A DNA stretch of 14,542 nt, taken from Leptolyngbya sp. SIO4C5 (GTDB lineage Bacteria; Cyanobacteriota; Cyanobacteriia; Phormidesmidales; Phormidesmidaceae). How positions within the stretch are numbered: the first letter of the stretch is position 1; every line of letters begins with the position of its first letter. The notes below the pieces were generated by a model, which saw only the letters and a list, made by a program, of their open reading frames with translations, was not told the origin of the DNA and did not search any database. The DNA lies in the NCBI GenBank assembly GCA_010671965.1, contig JAAHIC010000034.1, forward strand, positions 1 through 14,542, given 5' to 3'. Positions 5,635 through 13,327 of this stretch are shown in pieces. The translations under genes were made by a program, and so were the position numbers.

Positions 5635-8601
5635 TTATACCAGGTTGGTCTGCTGCTGATAGAGACAGTAATAGCGGCCTTGAAGTGCCATCAGCTCTTC
5701 GTGAGTCCCTTGCTCTACGGCAGCTCCCTTGTCCATTACCAAAATCTGATCGGCCTGCTGGATGGTGTTGAGGCGATGGGTGATGAAAAAGACGGTGCGT
5801 CCTTCGGCCCACTCCATTAGATTATGGCTGACCTGACGCTCAGTGTCGTAATCGAGAGCACTGGTGGCCTCATCTAGGATAAGCAGACGTGGATTTTGCA
5901 GAATGGTGCGGGCGATCGCAATGCGCTGTCTTTGCCCGCCAGAAAGAGACGAGCCGCGTTCTCCCACCCGCGTGTTGTAGCCCATTGGCAAATCCATGAT
6001 GAAGTCATGGGCGCAGGCAATTTGAGCCGCTGTGATAATCGTTTCAGTCTCGGCATCGGGGTTAGTCAGGGCAATATTTTCCTGAATCGTGCCTTCAAAT
6101 AGCAGGCTATCCTGGGGCACGATGCCCACCTGCCGCCGCAGGGAATACAGCTCAACTTTAGAAATGTCGTAGTTGTCAATTAAGATGCGGCCTGAGTCCG
6201 GGTTATACAGACGCGGCAGCAGCTTCATCAGCGTACTTTTACCAGAACCGCTAAGGCCCACAATGCCGACAAACTGCCCCGCCTCAAATTCCAGATTGAC
6301 GTTGGCAAGCTGCAGCGGCCCGGAAGAGGCAAAGCGGAACGAGATATTTTCGTAGCGCACATGGCCCGCCAGCTCTGGCATGGGAATCTGGCTGTGATTA
6401 TCTTCCTCAGCCTCCTGGGGATGATCGAGGATATCGCTCAGTCGCTCCAGCGATAAGGCCGTTTCCTGGAAGTTTTGCCAAATCTGGGCCAACCGCAGCA
6501 GCGGCGCGGTGACGTAGCCGGAGATAATGCGGAAGGCAATCAGCTGTCCTAAAGTCAGTTCTCCCTGGAGTACCAGATAGGCCCCCACCCACAGCACCAG
6601 CAGGGCCGAGAGCTTGTTGAGAAAGTTGCTGGCAGATCCCGCCGTAGTGGAAGTCAGCACCGTATTAAAGCCGGCGCTGACGTAGCGAGCGTAGCGATCT
6701 TGCCACTGCCAGCGGGTCTTGAGCTCAATGTTTTGGGCTTTGACGGTTTGAATGCCGGAGAGGGCTTCGACCAGGTAGGACTGGGTCGAGGCATTGCGCT
6801 CAGCCTTGGTGCGGAGCTGCCGCCGCACGATGGGGGAGACAATCAGCGTCAGGCCAATAAACAGCGGAATGCTGGCTAAAGCTACCAGCGTCAAAATCCA
6901 GCTATAGAGCAGCATGACGATGATGTAGAGCAGCGAGAACACCGCGTCTAGCACCACCGTCAGGGCCGTCCCGGTGAGGAACTGACGAATATTTTCTAGC
7001 TCATTCACCCGGCTGGCTAGCTCACCTACCGGGCGGCGATCGAAATAGCGCAGGGGCAGCCGCAGCAGATGGTCAATAATTTCTGACCCCAGAGCCATGT
7101 CAATGCGGTTGGTGGTATCGACAAACAGGTAGGTACGCAGACTGGTCAGCAGCGCCTCAAAGATTGCCACCACCACCAGCAAAATCCCCAGCACCTGCAG
7201 GGTGTCAATGCTGTTTTGCACAATCACCCGGTCGATGATCACCTGCACCATCAGGGGATTGGCCAAGCCAAAAAGCTGCACAAAGAAAGAGGCAATAAAT
7301 ACCTCAATCAGGACGCCCCGATAGCGCTTCAGCGACGGCAAAAACCACTGCAGGCCGAAGCGCTTACTCGGCGTTTCAGCGGTGCGCTCTAGCAGCAGCA
7401 GCTCCCCCGCCTCGCCCCAGGTTTCCTGAAACTCCAGCGGCGTGCGCCGAATCACCCCCACTTCCGGTACCCCCAGAATCAGCCGTCGCGGCGTGGCTTC
7501 ATAGAGGATGGCGATGCCTTCTTGCCAGGTGATGATGGCCGGCGTCGGCAGGCGAGAAAGTTTGTCAACAGGGACTTTGGCAAGCTGGGTTTTGAGGCCC
7601 ATCATTTCGGCGATCGCGCCGCAGGGTGGCAAAGATAGCCGTCCGGCCCGCGTCACCTGATTGCTGATGATGCGACGAATCACGTCCCGCCGAAAGGGCA
7701 GATTGAACTGCTGGCTCAGCATTTGAAAGCAGGCCAGCGGATTGCCCACATCGCCCCGGCCTCGCACATGGGGGTAAGGCGCGATGGGATCAGGAGAAGG
7801 TTCTGCCGGCGTCTCTGGCTCTGTCTCCGCATAGGGAATGGCCTCGGCATCTAAAACCGCGCTATCGACAGGTTCAACCGCGGCGATCGCCTCGCGATCG
7901 CCCTCCGGCTGACAGTCCTCCGGCTGAAAGCCAATCAGCCGCGCCTGCCCACCCACCACCTGAGCCGAATTGCCTACCTCAGTGGCTAGCCACTCGCCAG
8001 CGGTTTGCTGATTGATGACGCCGCTGCTGATCATCCAGTCCCGATTGCTGTTGAGATTGTGCAGCCGGGCCTGCCCCGCAGGCAGGTAGCAAACAATGGC
8101 ACCGCTGGCAGCCTGAATGATGAGCTGCCGCAAATCGCCGGGGTCATGGGCGGAGTCGGCCAGAACTTTGCTCAGCAGGTCAAAAGCTTCGGCGAGGTGG
8201 CACTGATAGCGGAGCTGACGGCCAAATTCGGGATACTGCTCTAGCGATCGCAAAAAGGTTTGGGCTGGCAGCGTCAAACAGGTTACTTCTGTAGAGGCGA
8301 TCACTGTCTCGCAGGGAATGCCCCGTACCAGTCCGGCAATGCCAATCAGCTCCCCTTTGCCCAAGCGCTTTAGAGTGACGGGTTCTTGAGTACGCGGATC
8401 GTAGCCCAGCAGGCGAGCCTGCCCCTCCAGCAAAACCGCTATTTGATGGGGCAGCGTCTCGCGGCGCAGAATTGGCTGGCCCATACGGTAGCGCAGCGGC
8501 TGAGCCACTCCCGATAGGCGGGTCAGTTCTGTTTCTGGCAGCTGTCTAAATCGCTGAATTCCTTTGAGGACTTCTAGGATAGACGATTGGGTATAAGTCA
8601 T
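5635..8601 (-). CDS. HlyB-like ABC exporter with N-terminal cyclic-nucleotide-type domain and degenerate C39-like domain
   Basis: A 988-residue type I secretion ATPase. Order: cNMP-binding-like fold (about 15-135, with MGQPILRRETLPHQIAVLLE and LGKGELIGIAGLVRG); an acidic, Pro-rich linker (about 240-280); a C39-peptidase-like domain (about 285-410); a six-helix ABC exporter membrane domain (about 425-725); and an ATPase (about 745-985) with intact Walker A GLSGSGKST (782-790), Q-loop Q830, signature LSGGQ (886-890), Walker B LLILDE (906-911) and switch H942. The C39 catalytic Cys, His and Asp positions appear to be N287, G362 and V378, so this domain should bind rather than cleave substrates, like HlyB's. 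The cNMP fold lacks the usual phosphate-binding Arg, having CETV where PRAATV-like sequence is expected. First gene of an operon with the HlyD-type adaptor; no clear ribosome-binding site at ATG 8601. Confidence 0.93.
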   Translation of the reverse strand: MTYTQSSILEVLKGIQRFRQLPETELTRLSGVAQPLRYRMGQPILRRETLPHQIAVLLEGQARLLGYDPRTQEPVTLKRLGKGELIGIAGLVRGIPCETVIASTEVTCLTLPAQTFLRSLEQYPEFGRQLRYQCHLAEAFDLLSKVLADSAHDPGDLRQLIIQAASGAIVCYLPAGQARLHNLNSNRDWMISSGVINQQTAGEWLATEVGNSAQVVGGQARLIGFQPEDCQPEGDREAIAAVEPVDSAVLDAEAIPYAETEPETPAEPSPDPIAPYPHVRGRGDVGNPLACFQMLSQQFNLPFRRDVIRRIISNQVTRAGRLSLPPCGAIAEMMGLKTQLAKVPVDKLSRLPTPAIITWQEGIAILYEATPRRLILGVPEVGVIRRTPLEFQETWGEAGELLLLERTAETPSKRFGLQWFLPSLKRYRGVLIEVFIASFFVQLFGLANPLMVQVIIDRVIVQNSIDTLQVLGILLVVVAIFEALLTSLRTYLFVDTTNRIDMALGSEIIDHLLRLPLRYFDRRPVGELASRVNELENIRQFLTGTALTVVLDAVFSLLYIIVMLLYSWILTLVALASIPLFIGLTLIVSPIVRRQLRTKAERNASTQSYLVEALSGIQTVKAQNIELKTRWQWQDRYARYVSAGFNTVLTSTTAGSASNFLNKLSALLVLWVGAYLVLQGELTLGQLIAFRIISGYVTAPLLRLAQIWQNFQETALSLERLSDILDHPQEAEEDNHSQIPMPELAGHVRYENISFRFASSGPLQLANVNLEFEAGQFVGIVGLSGSGKSTLMKLLPRLYNPDSGRILIDNYDISKVELYSLRRQVGIVPQDSLLFEGTIQENIALTNPDAETETIITAAQIACAHDFIMDLPMGYNTRVGERGSSLSGGQRQRIAIARTILQNPRLLILDEATSALDYDTERQVSHNLMEWAEGRTVFFITHRLNTIQQADQILVMDKGAAVEQGTHEELMALQGRYYCLYQQQTNLV

Positions 8602-9051
8602 AAGCCAGGAGATGACAGTAGGTGCCTAGAGGAGAGTAGCTCGCTTACCTTGACTCAAGAAAGGGGAAACTATCCGGAAAATTTTTCAGAATATTCTTAA
8701 GTTTTGCCGATCTTAAGAGCCATCGAGCGACTTTGTCTCCACCAATTTTAAGCAGCTAGCAGCGGATTGAATCAGCAAAATACTGGATAAGCGGCAAGGC
8801 CGGGCAGACGGCTAAAAGCGATCGCGTTTTGCCATCTTACCGTCAAAATATCGGCCAGATCAGACCTGACTCAATCTGCCTATTTCTCCCCTCAAGCCTC
8901 TCAAATTTATGCCCTTGATGCAGTTTCAACTGCTCGTGAGATCTCCGCGGCTGTCGTCAGCGGTTTTATCAAAGGGGGCAGGAGGAATTTGCCCGCTACC
9001 GCTGTGACTCAAATTTTGAACGGCGTCACGCCTGAACCCATCAAGCCCTGC
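8602..9051. other. 450-base gene-free region upstream of the secretion operon
   Basis: No convincing gene. It contains the candidate dyad described at 8688-8718, an A/T-rich stretch near 8675-8720 suited to a minus-strand promoter, and a HIP1 site at 8818-8825. A plus-strand frame is open from 8791 to a TGA near 9166 but has no good start and runs antisense to the small membrane protein gene, so it is not called. Confidence 0.5.
8688..8718. promoter_or_regulatory. inverted repeat upstream of the ABC exporter operon
   Basis: TCTTAAG (8695-8701) and CTTAAGA (8712-8718) form a perfect 7-base dyad with a 10-base spacer. Partly overlapping it, AGAATATTCT (8688-8697) is a perfect 10-base palindrome. 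They lie about 90-115 bases before the exporter ATG, a plausible operator position. I cannot match them to a known cyanobacterial regulator; the 16-base spacing does not fit the 11-base period of Pho boxes. Confidence 0.3.
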
Positions 9052-9306
9052 CTATTCGGTCGAGCTGGCCTTGCCCAGCAGGGCGTTCACCTTGCGGGTA
9101 ATGATGCAGCGGATGCAGACCGGAAAGGCGACTACTACCAGCAGCAATTCTACAACGAGCTGCAGTGAACTGGGGGTCAGAGCAAAGCCCCAGACCAGAA
9201 GGGCTAAGCCAGTCAGAGTCGCAGCAATGACAAAGACCTCGTCCTTGAGCCGAATGCTGACCATGAGAAGGCTAAAACCGAGGGCCAGCAGGATTAGATA
9301 AGTCAT
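9052..9306 (-). CDS. small integral membrane protein, 84 residues
   Basis: Three likely membrane spans: residues about 2-18 (TYLILLALGFSLLMVSI), 24-44 (VFVIAATLTGLALLVWGFAL) and 48-68 (LQLVVELLLVVVAFPVCIRC), with a short basic C-terminal tail ITRKVNALLGK. No family recognised. The ATG at 9306 follows the stop of the metallo-beta-lactamase-fold gene by 36 bases on the same strand, so the two are probably co-transcribed. No ribosome-binding site is visible. Low-complexity hydrophobic composition means the exact start is uncertain. Confidence 0.72.
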   Translation of the reverse strand: MTYLILLALGFSLLMVSIRLKDEVFVIAATLTGLALLVWGFALTPSSLQLVVELLLVVVAFPVCIRCIITRKVNALLGKASSTE

Positions 9307-9342
9307 AGGGCGATCGCCAGTAGGGGGCCAGTATTCTAAGGA

Positions 9343-10140
9343 CTAAGCAGCCAGCGTTCTGGGCTGAAGAGACAGCTCTAGGCGCTCACCGGGGGTAGGC
9401 GTCATCACCTGGGCCGCCAGAGCGCGATCGCTAAGCGCCTGCCGCAGTTCCTCCGCTCCGCCCTGGGACTGAATCACAGGCGGCAAAACCCCTTCATATT
9501 CCACTTCCCCTGCCGCCGCCGTCGGCAAAATCACCTGCGGATCTAGCAGCTCAGCCAGCTCCATCGCTCCCTGATGGCCGCGAATAATCGGGCCAGCCAG
9601 GGGCAGTTCTAGGCTGACGATGGGCGTAATGGCGACATCTACTTTGCCCACCTGTTTTAAGGACTGATGGGGATAGCCGTGTGGCTCATAGTAAAGGCTT
9701 AGCCCGGTCGTGAGATCTCGAATCAGGTAGCCATTCTCGGTTAAAAACGGGCCGATGGGGGCACCGGGAACCGCCTGGATAGAAATGACTTCGTCTAAGA
9801 CAAATTCTTCACCGTGATTAAGAGACGTGACCTGGGTGTATTCCAGACTTTTGGCGACTTTGGCCCCGTTGGGAGAAGCCACGAGGGGCAAAGTGCGATC
9901 GAGCCGCTTCAAAGTAGGCTGATGGGCATGATCGGCTAGCCCTTGCGACAGCAAAATCAAGTCAATCTCGGTCGGAATGTTGTAGGGCTGGGGACGCACC
10001 CCTCTAATCAGCCAGGAGAAGTTAATTGGCCCCGAAAAATTGCTGAAAACCAGATCGTCTACGAGCCAGGGATCTAGCAAAATTCGCTTGCCTGCTAGCT
10101 CAATCAGCCAAGAATTTACGTCTAACCAGGTAATAAACAT
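9343..10140 (-). CDS. metallo-beta-lactamase-fold protein with degenerate metal motif
   Basis: A 265-residue protein with the alpha-beta/beta-alpha fold order of the UPF0173/YycJ-like hydrolases: N-terminal VNSWLIELAGKRILLDPWL, a motif region LILLSQGLADHAHQPTLKRL, PVIQ and a C-terminal GHQGAMELAELLDPQVILPT segment. In active members the motif is HxHxDH; here the aligned stretch is QGLADH, so the first two metal-binding histidines are replaced while Asp and the last His remain. I recall this SQGL-DHAH variant in cyanobacterial and plastid-related homologues, which would make it a conserved subfamily and not a decayed gene. The reaction is unknown. The ATG at 10140 has no clear Shine-Dalgarno. 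Divergent from the M23 peptidase gene, and followed by the small membrane protein. Confidence 0.85.
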   Translation of the reverse strand: MFITWLDVNSWLIELAGKRILLDPWLVDDLVFSNFSGPINFSWLIRGVRPQPYNIPTEIDLILLSQGLADHAHQPTLKRLDRTLPLVASPNGAKVAKSLEYTQVTSLNHGEEFVLDEVISIQAVPGAPIGPFLTENGYLIRDLTTGLSLYYEPHGYPHQSLKQVGKVDVAITPIVSLELPLAGPIIRGHQGAMELAELLDPQVILPTAAAGEVEYEGVLPPVIQSQGGAEELRQALSDRALAAQVMTPTPGERLELSLQPRTLAA

Positions 10141-10178
10141 AGGATGCGATCGCGGATTGCTGCTTCTTACTGTCTTCT

Positions 10179-10184
10179 ATTGTA
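10179..10184 (-). promoter_or_regulatory. candidate -10 box of the MBL-fold gene
   Basis: TACAAT on the minus strand, about 38 bases before the ATG at 10140. CTTAAC lies 16 bases upstream as a possible -35. The match is good for the -10 and weak for the -35. Confidence 0.35.
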
Positions 10185-10237
10185 GAGTTCATAACGGTTT
10201 GTTAAGCCTGCTCAACTGCAGCCGCAAATGGGGGAAA

Positions 10238-10267
10238 TTGCCTTGCGTCAACTGATCCCCGTATAAT
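10238..10267 (+). promoter_or_regulatory. sigma70-type promoter of the M23 peptidase-bactofilin run
   Basis: TTGCCT (10238-10243), an 18-base spacer and a perfect TATAAT (10262-10267). RNA would start near 10274, giving a leader of about 56 bases before the ATG at 10330. Confidence 0.5.
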
Positions 10268-10329
10268 GCCTGAGTTCAAAGTTATTCATTTCACCCTAAA
10301 GCTGAGGCGAGTTTGCGCCAGCATAATTG

Positions 10330-11214
10330 ATGCGTCGTCGAATTCCTGAACGTTACACGGTTTTAGTTGCTCGTACGGGCAGAGAGCCGCTAACCCTCAA
10401 CTTTCGTCCCCTGCCAGTCTTACTGCTAGCCCTGGTGCTAACCGGAACGCCCCTAGCCTGGCTGGGCCTGACGATGGCTGGCCTAGTACGATCTAACTTA
10501 GAGCTAGCTGAAGAGAATCAAGATCTAACCGAAACCGCCAACGAAGTCCTGATTGAGCTGGATTCTTTGGACGCTGAGGTCAGCGATTTGCGCCAGCGGG
10601 CAGGACTCTCTCAAAAATCGCGCTCTCAAAGTTCCTCTGGCGTTCCTCAAGGAGGCGTTCCCGGCAATGCCAAGGCTGAAACCCTATTTCAACTGGCCCG
10701 CAAACGGCTGCCCATGCTCGAAAAAGATCTTCAGGGGCAGGTAAGGCCCGCTCTAGAGAAAACCCTAGCCGCAGAAGCTGCCGCCGCCGCGGCTTACCCA
10801 GACGGACTGCCCTTAGAAGGCTATTTTGAGATATCGTCTGAGTTTGGCCTGCGCCGTAACCCCTTTGGGCGGCTGCGCTATGAAATGCACCAGGGCATTG
10901 ACCTCAAAGGACCCCACGGGATGCCCATCTACGCCACCGCTGATGGCACCGTCAAACGAGCCGAAAATTCTGGCGGCTATGGTAATCATGTGATTGTGGA
11001 TCATGGCTATCAGTACAAAACTCTCTATGGTCATATGTCAGCCCTGGTAGTGCAGCCGGGCGATCGCATTGAGCGGGGCCAGCTGCTGGGCTATCTGGGC
11101 AGCACCGGACGTTCCTCTGGCCCGCACCTGCACTATGAAATTCGCCGCGATGAAAAACCCATCAATCCCCGCTACTATTTACCGCTGGGCGATCGCGCTC
11201 AAAACGCACGTTGA
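10330..11214 (+). CDS. membrane-anchored M23-family (LytM-type) metallopeptidase
   Basis: A 294-residue cell-wall endopeptidase anchored in the inner membrane, expected to cut peptidoglycan cross-bridges in the periplasm. It has a basic cytoplasmic start, one membrane span (about 28-53), a coiled-coil stretch (about 55-92), a linker, then the M23 domain (about 165-285). Zinc ligands are H187 and D191 in MHQGIDLKGP and H268 in GPHLHYE; the catalytic histidines are H235 (YGHMS) and H266. All are intact, so it should be active. A TTG at 10327 is directly before the ATG, and the ATG at 10330 is preferred. No strong ribosome-binding site is visible. It is followed ten bases later by a bactofilin gene whose ribosome-binding site overlaps this stop codon, a pairing known from shape-determining modules in other bacteria. 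Confidence 0.93.
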   Translation: MRRRIPERYTVLVARTGREPLTLNFRPLPVLLLALVLTGTPLAWLGLTMAGLVRSNLELAEENQDLTETANEVLIELDSLDAEVSDLRQRAGLSQKSRSQSSSGVPQGGVPGNAKAETLFQLARKRLPMLEKDLQGQVRPALEKTLAAEAAAAAAYPDGLPLEGYFEISSEFGLRRNPFGRLRYEMHQGIDLKGPHGMPIYATADGTVKRAENSGGYGNHVIVDHGYQYKTLYGHMSALVVQPGDRIERGQLLGYLGSTGRSSGPHLHYEIRRDEKPINPRYYLPLGDRAQNAR

Positions 11215-11224
11215 GGACTTAACC

Positions 11225-11659
11225 ATGTTTGGACGAGGTCAGAGCGGGACGGCAAACTTTACCTACGTTGGCCCAGGCAGCCATTTTCAAGGCGACTTAA
11301 GGGTAGATGGCAATCTCCGGCTAGACGGGGCAGTTTATGGCGAAGTCTTTGTCAACGGCGATGTAGAAGTGGCTGCCGAAGGAGCTGTAGAAGGCCCGGA
11401 ACTCAACGGTCACAACATTGTGATTCACGGGGCGGTCAAGGCACGAATTATTGCCTCTGGCAAGCTTTCTCTCAGCCGCAGTGCCCGGGTTGAGGGGGAC
11501 ATCACGGCTACGGCTTTAGATATGGAGGCCGGCGCTTTTTACGTGGGCCACATTGCCACCACCCAGCCGCAGACGCTGACGGGCGCATCGCCGACTTTAA
11601 GTTTATCTGGCACGCAAGCGGCCCCGCCGAATGGGTTAGGATCAGAACGCTCTTTCTAG
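11225..11659 (+). CDS. bactofilin-family cytoskeletal protein
   Basis: A 144-residue polymer-forming protein (DUF583/CcmA family). The core, about residues 12-115, is the six-rung beta-helix pattern of short V/I/L-x-G repeats: SHFQGDLRVDGNLRLDGAVY, GEVFVNGDVEVAAEGAVEG, NIVIHGAVKARIIASGKLSL, ARVEGDITATALDMEAGAFY. It is followed by a Thr/Ser/Pro-rich tail likely to be disordered. The ATG at 11225 is chosen because GAGG (11213-11216, overlapping the upstream stop) precedes it and because the homology begins there; the frame itself stays open further back. Bactofilins form membrane-associated filaments that localise cell-wall enzymes, and co-location with an M23 peptidase supports that role here. 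Confidence 0.92.
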   Translation: MFGRGQSGTANFTYVGPGSHFQGDLRVDGNLRLDGAVYGEVFVNGDVEVAAEGAVEGPELNGHNIVIHGAVKARIIASGKLSLSRSARVEGDITATALDMEAGAFYVGHIATTQPQTLTGASPTLSLSGTQAAPPNGLGSERSF

Positions 11660-11668
11660 TCAATCAGT

Positions 11669-12763
11669 ATGGGCAATACCTTCGGCCACCTGTTTCGCAT
11701 TACCACCTTTGGAGAGTCTCACGGCGGCGGCGTAGGCGTTGTGATTGATGGCTGTCCGCCCCGAATTGAAATTTCGGCGGCTGATATTCAGCAGGAATTA
11801 GACAGACGGCGGCCCGGTCAGAGCAAAATTACCACGCCGCGCAAAGAAACTGACACCTGCGAAATTGTTTCTGGCGTTTTTGAAGGTAAAACCTTAGGCA
11901 CGCCGATTACGGTTCTGGTGCGCAACAAAGATACCCGCCCCCAGGACTATGACGAAATGGCCCGCAAGTATCGGCCTTCCCATGCCGATGCCACCTATGA
12001 CGCCAAGTATGGCATTCGCAACTGGCAGGGGGGCGGGCGCTCCTCAGCTCGAGAAACTATTGGCCGGGTGGCCGCCGGGGCGATCGCGAAAAAGGTACTG
12101 CACCTCGCCGCTGGCGTCGAGATTATTGGCTACGTCAAGCGGATTCAAGACTTAGAAGCCACCGTTGACCCCGGCAGCGTTACCCTGGCTCAGGTGGAAA
12201 GCAATATTGTTCGCTGCCCGAATCCCGAAGCTGCCGACCGCATGATCGAGCGAATTGAGGCCATTCGCGATGTTGGCGATTCCATTGGCGGCGTAGTGGA
12301 ATGTGTGGCCCGGCAGGTGCCTAAAGGCTTAGGCTCGCCCGTCTTTGACAAACTGGAAGCAGACCTGGCTAAGGCGGTGATGTCTTTGCCCGCTAGCAAA
12401 GGCTTTGAAATTGGCTCTGGCTTTGCCGGGACGCTGCTAACCGGCAGCCAGCACAATGACGAGTTTTACCGAGATCAGGCCGGTGAAGTGCGTACCCGCA
12501 CCAACCGCTCTGGCGGTACCCAGGGCGGCATTGCCAACGGTGAACCGATCATTATTCGAGTCGCCTTTAAACCCACCGCGACCATCCGCAAGGAGCAGCG
12601 CACCGTGGACAGCACCGGCACAGAAACGGTGCTAGCTGGCAAGGGCCGTCACGATCCCTGCGTATTACCGAGAGCTGTACCGATGGTGGAGGCGATGATG
12701 GCGCTGGTGCTGTGCGATCACCTGCTGCGTCATCAGGCCCAGTGTCGGCTTTTAGAACCATGA
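11669..12763 (+). CDS. aroC: chorismate synthase
   Basis: Last step of the shikimate pathway: 5-enolpyruvylshikimate-3-phosphate to chorismate, using reduced FMN, in the cytosol. The 364-residue length is normal. Family signatures are present in order: [17 protein letters not shown] near the N-terminus, the substrate/FMN arginine-rich [40 protein letters not shown], and [20 protein letters not shown] near the C-terminus. The start at 11669 gives the standard [19 protein letters not shown] beginning; the ribosome-binding site is weak. It starts nine bases after the bactofilin stop, and its stop overlaps the next gene's ATG (ATGA), so it is translationally linked to both neighbours. Nothing looks abnormal. 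Confidence 0.98.
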   Translation: MGNTFGHLFRITTFGESHGGGVGVVIDGCPPRIEISAADIQQELDRRRPGQSKITTPRKETDTCEIVSGVFEGKTLGTPITVLVRNKDTRPQDYDEMARKYRPSHADATYDAKYGIRNWQGGGRSSARETIGRVAAGAIAKKVLHLAAGVEIIGYVKRIQDLEATVDPGSVTLAQVESNIVRCPNPEAADRMIERIEAIRDVGDSIGGVVECVARQVPKGLGSPVFDKLEADLAKAVMSLPASKGFEIGSGFAGTLLTGSQHNDEFYRDQAGEVRTRTNRSGGTQGGIANGEPIIIRVAFKPTATIRKEQRTVDSTGTETVLAGKGRHDPCVLPRAVPMVEAMMALVLCDHLLRHQAQCRLLEP

Positions 12764-13095
12764 AACAGGTTTCTTTAGCAGCGCTGCCAATCGAAACGGT
12801 TTCTCACAATCCGGCGATCAAAAAGCAGGTCCTGCTACGATCAGGAGACTTGCCCCATCTGACCAATTTCGCGCAGGCTCGCTTCAGCCCCGGTCAGGTT
12901 GCCGCCGCCCATGCCCATGCCGATATGGGCGAGGTCTTTTTTGTCGAGGCTGGAAGCGGTATTATCCGAATTGACGGCAGCGAGTATGGGCTGCGGCCAG
13001 GCACCTGCATTGTGGTTGAGCCGGGTGAAGTTCATGAAGTGATAAATACAGGTACCTGTGAGCTAGTGTTGACCTACTTCGGCATAGCGGTTTAG
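12760..13095 (+). CDS. single-domain cupin protein
   Basis: A 111-residue protein made of one cupin beta-barrel. Motif 1 is [15 protein letters not shown], with His-x-His and Glu as metal ligands. Motif 2 is [18 protein letters not shown], supplying the fourth histidine. All four ligands are present, so it should bind a divalent metal. Substrate and reaction cannot be told from sequence. ATG 12760 overlaps the aroC stop by four bases (ATGA), which indicates translational coupling and decides the start. Confidence 0.9.
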   Translation: MKQVSLAALPIETVSHNPAIKKQVLLRSGDLPHLTNFAQARFSPGQVAAAHAHADMGEVFFVEAGSGIIRIDGSEYGLRPGTCIVVEPGEVHEVINTGTCELVLTYFGIAV

Positions 13096-13120
13096 GTTGC
13101 TGTTGTTAGAAGGCCCCCAG

Positions 13121-13327
13121 ATGAAGTTTCAACGTTCCCAGATTGAAGCGGCTGATGTCACTCAGCTTGTTGATCGCTTTATTGCCAACCGAACTATTTC
13201 TTACGAACAGTACCGGCAGCTTTCGCGGGCAGTCTTAGCAGACGGCACCGTGGATGAACTGGAGCGCCGTCAAATCAATCGCCTATTTGATGCGATTCAA
13301 ATCGGTTCCGTCAAGATTGTTGATTAG
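13121..13327 (+). CDS. conserved hypothetical protein, 68 residues
   Basis: MKFQRSQIEAADVTQLVDRF, then ISYEQYRQLSRAVLADGTVD and ERRQINRLFDAIQIGSVKIVD. It is soluble and mostly helical by composition. I recognise it only as a small protein of a type seen in cyanobacteria, of unknown function. The ATG at 13121 is preferred over a TTG at 13097 because AAGG lies seven bases before it. It follows the cupin by 25 bases, probably last in the same transcript. Its 3' end overlaps the stop region of the convergent diguanylate cyclase gene by 17 bases. Confidence 0.82.
   Translation: MKFQRSQIEAADVTQLVDRFIANRTISYEQYRQLSRAVLADGTVDELERRQINRLFDAIQIGSVKIVD

Noticed and set aside
4843..5820. Several plus-strand frames over the HlyD-type and ABC exporter genes
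   Set aside because: Codon shadows of long, motif-rich minus-strand genes.
8695..8718. Pho box made of CTTAAG repeats
   Set aside because: The spacing is 16 bases, not the 11-base period of direct Pho-box repeats, and the repeats are equally well read as inverted.
8791..9168. Plus-strand frame open for about 125 codons (with QSAYFSPQASQIYALDAVST)
   Set aside because: No usable start with a well-placed ribosome-binding site, no family resemblance, and its second half is antisense to the small membrane protein gene.
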